Assembly (NCBI GenBank): GCA_937892345.1
Contig: CALAGF010000181.1
Location: forward strand, 1-6,394
Length of the DNA stretch: 6,394 nucleotides
Direction: 5' to 3'
Source of the DNA: an uncultured Rhodocyclaceae bacterium
Lineage (GTDB): Bacteria; Pseudomonadota; Gammaproteobacteria; Burkholderiales; Rhodocyclaceae
Below the pieces are notes generated by a model. That model was not told the DNA's origin. It searched no databases and worked only from the letters and a program-made list of their open reading frames with translations. Below are positions 5,850 through 6,394 of the stretch, piece after piece. The stretch's first letter is position 1. Every line of letters begins with the position of its first letter. Made by a program: the position numbers and the translations under genes.

Positions 5850-6248
5850 ATGGCCACAGAGCTGACCATTGGCAAGCTGGCAGACGCCGCCGGGGTGAAC
5901 GTCGAGACGATCCGCTACTACCAGCGACGCGGGCTGCTGGATGAACCAGCCAAACCCTTGGGTGGCCATCGGCGCTATCCGGTGGACATGGTGAAGCGAC
6001 TGCGTTTCATCAAGCGGGCTCAGGCGCTGGGTTTCACGCTCTCGGAAGTCGGTGGACTGCTGACGCTGGATGAGTCGTGCGCCTGTGCCGAAACGCGAGC
6101 ACGGGCTGCACGCAAGCTCGCGTTGATCGAGCAGAAGATGGCCGACTTGGTCGTCATGCAGCAACTGTTAGGCGAACTGGTGCAGCAATGTGATGCGGGA
6201 GACGGCGGAACGATCTGCCCGATCATCGAGGCACTGATCAGAGAGTAA
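5850..6248 (+). CDS. merR: MerR, Hg(II)-responsive transcription regulator
   Basis: A 132-aa MerR-family regulator that binds the operator just upstream and activates merT when it captures Hg(II). The N-terminal winged helix-turn-helix begins LTIGKLADAAGVNVETIRYYQRRGLL, here split as LTIGKLADAAG (5-15) and VNVETIRYYQRRGLL (16-30). A long dimerisation helix follows at about 80-110. The Hg-binding cysteines are Cys79, Cys114 and Cys123; spacings of 35 and 9 equal those of Tn501 MerR (Cys82, Cys117, Cys126), so it should be mercury-specific and functional. An extra Cys77 precedes the first. The ATG is preferred over the GTG one codon upstream because of the AAGGAG spacing. It is slightly shorter than the 144 aa of Tn501 MerR. 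It is divergent from merT and is the last gene before IRR. Confidence 0.97.
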   Translation: MATELTIGKLADAAGVNVETIRYYQRRGLLDEPAKPLGGHRRYPVDMVKRLRFIKRAQALGFTLSEVGGLLTLDESCACAETRARAARKLALIEQKMADLVVMQQLLGELVQQCDAGDGGTICPIIEALIRE

Positions 6249-6300
6249 TGCCTGGCGGGTGAGCTGGAGATCGGAAAGCCCCTTTACGGTGGGATTCAGA
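6249..6300. other. Short non-coding tail between merR and IRR
   Basis: These 52 bases hold no gene that I can support, and no clear stem-loop with a T-run to end merR transcription. The merR stop TAA immediately precedes this stretch. Confidence 0.6.
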
Positions 6301-6339
6301 GCTTACGTTGGTTTTTGGTTCCATTGCTCCCCAAACCCC
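6301..6339 (-). repeat. Right terminal inverted repeat (IRR), 39 bp
   Basis: This is the exact reverse complement of 87-125, ending CCCCAAACCCC at the outer side. Perfect identity of the two ends suggests that the transposon is intact and possibly still able to move. The flanking GTAAC does not match the AAGAG at the left end. Confidence 0.97.
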
Positions 6340-6341
6340 GT

Positions 6342-6394
6342 AACCGACGTGACGCATTTGAGCAGTTGGACCGCCCGGCACTGGGACCACTGCC
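6342..6394 (+). pseudogene. Internal fragment of an IS21-family IstA transposase
   Basis: The frame starting at 6342 reads NRRDAFEQLDRPALGPL to the window edge. From memory this matches a conserved stretch of IS21-family IstA transposases, where an RR..FE.LDRPAL.PLP pattern lies well inside the protein. The upstream part of istA is not in the window; the transposon end takes its place. The gene is presumably interrupted by the transposon or joined to it by a rearrangement. Only 17 residues are available, so the call is moderate. Confidence 0.6.

Larger units (their letters stand above)
87..6339. mobile_element. Complete Tn3-family transposon, Tn5563-like, with mer cargo and a toxin-antitoxin pair
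   Basis: The element is bounded by identical 39-bp inverted repeats and carries a full-length Tn3-family transposase, a serine resolvase with a probable res site, an RHH/PIN toxin-antitoxin pair, and merR, merT, merP plus a small Cys-rich gene. All genes appear intact, so the element could be functional. Its 6,253-bp length, 39-bp ends and the combination of resolvase, PIN ('pilT') gene and mer transport genes without merA agree with what I remember of Tn5563 from P. alcaligenes pRA2 (about 6.26 kb). The name is therefore from recollection, not alignment. The five bases outside each end differ (AAGAG left, GTAAC right), so there is no target-site duplication. Confidence 0.9.

Noticed and set aside
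5258..5875. Minus-strand frame of 205 codons covering merT and part of merP
   Set aside because: It is out of frame with the certain merT and merP genes and crosses the mer operator.
82..6344. Five-base target-site duplication expected for a Tn3-family insertion
   Set aside because: The flanking pentamers AAGAG and GTAAC differ, and shifting the boundaries by one base does not create a match.
1..6394. CRISPR array, tRNA or rRNA genes, integron attC sites
   Set aside because: No regularly spaced repeats, tRNA-like cloverleaf or rRNA-like stretches were noticed when reading the non-coding parts, and almost all the window is protein-coding.

Overview
The window holds one complete Tn3-family transposon, 6,253 bp long (87-6339) and bounded by perfect 39-bp inverted repeats, with short flanks on each side. 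The gene content, order, length and repeats match my memory of Tn5563, the mercury-transport transposon of Pseudomonas alcaligenes plasmid pRA2; no database comparison was possible. High G+C, the mer genes and the insertion-sequence flanks fit a Pseudomonas or similar proteobacterial plasmid or accessory region.

Layout. The left flank (1-86) seems to carry the first ten codons of an IS30-family transposase, cut off by the transposon. Inside IRL, tnpR (minus strand) encodes a serine resolvase with an unusual C-terminal extension of about 115 residues. An AT-richer stretch (1057-1257) carries a probable three-subsite res and the promoter of a plus-strand operon: RHH antitoxin, PIN-domain toxin, tnpA. 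The antitoxin and toxin genes overlap by 1 bp, and tnpA starts 3 bp after the toxin gene. Converging on tnpA from the right is a minus-strand mer operon: merT, merP and a small Cys-rich GDCCVxC protein gene. merR is divergent from it across a near-canonical MerR operator. IRR follows, then a right flank that reads as an internal piece of an IS21-family IstA transposase.

How the parts work together. TnpA makes cointegrates using the two repeats, and TnpR resolves them at res. The toxin-antitoxin pair is wired into the tnpA transcription unit. MerR senses Hg(II) and should switch on MerT and MerP, which bring Hg(II) into the cell. There is no merA, so imported mercury cannot be reduced by anything encoded here. 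This leaves open what the cargo is for and what the GDCCVxC protein does.

Points most worth checking: the reductase-less mer operon ending in a GDCCVxC gene; the TnpR extension; the toxin-antitoxin genes in the tnpA operon; and the flanks, which lack a target-site duplication and come from two different IS families.
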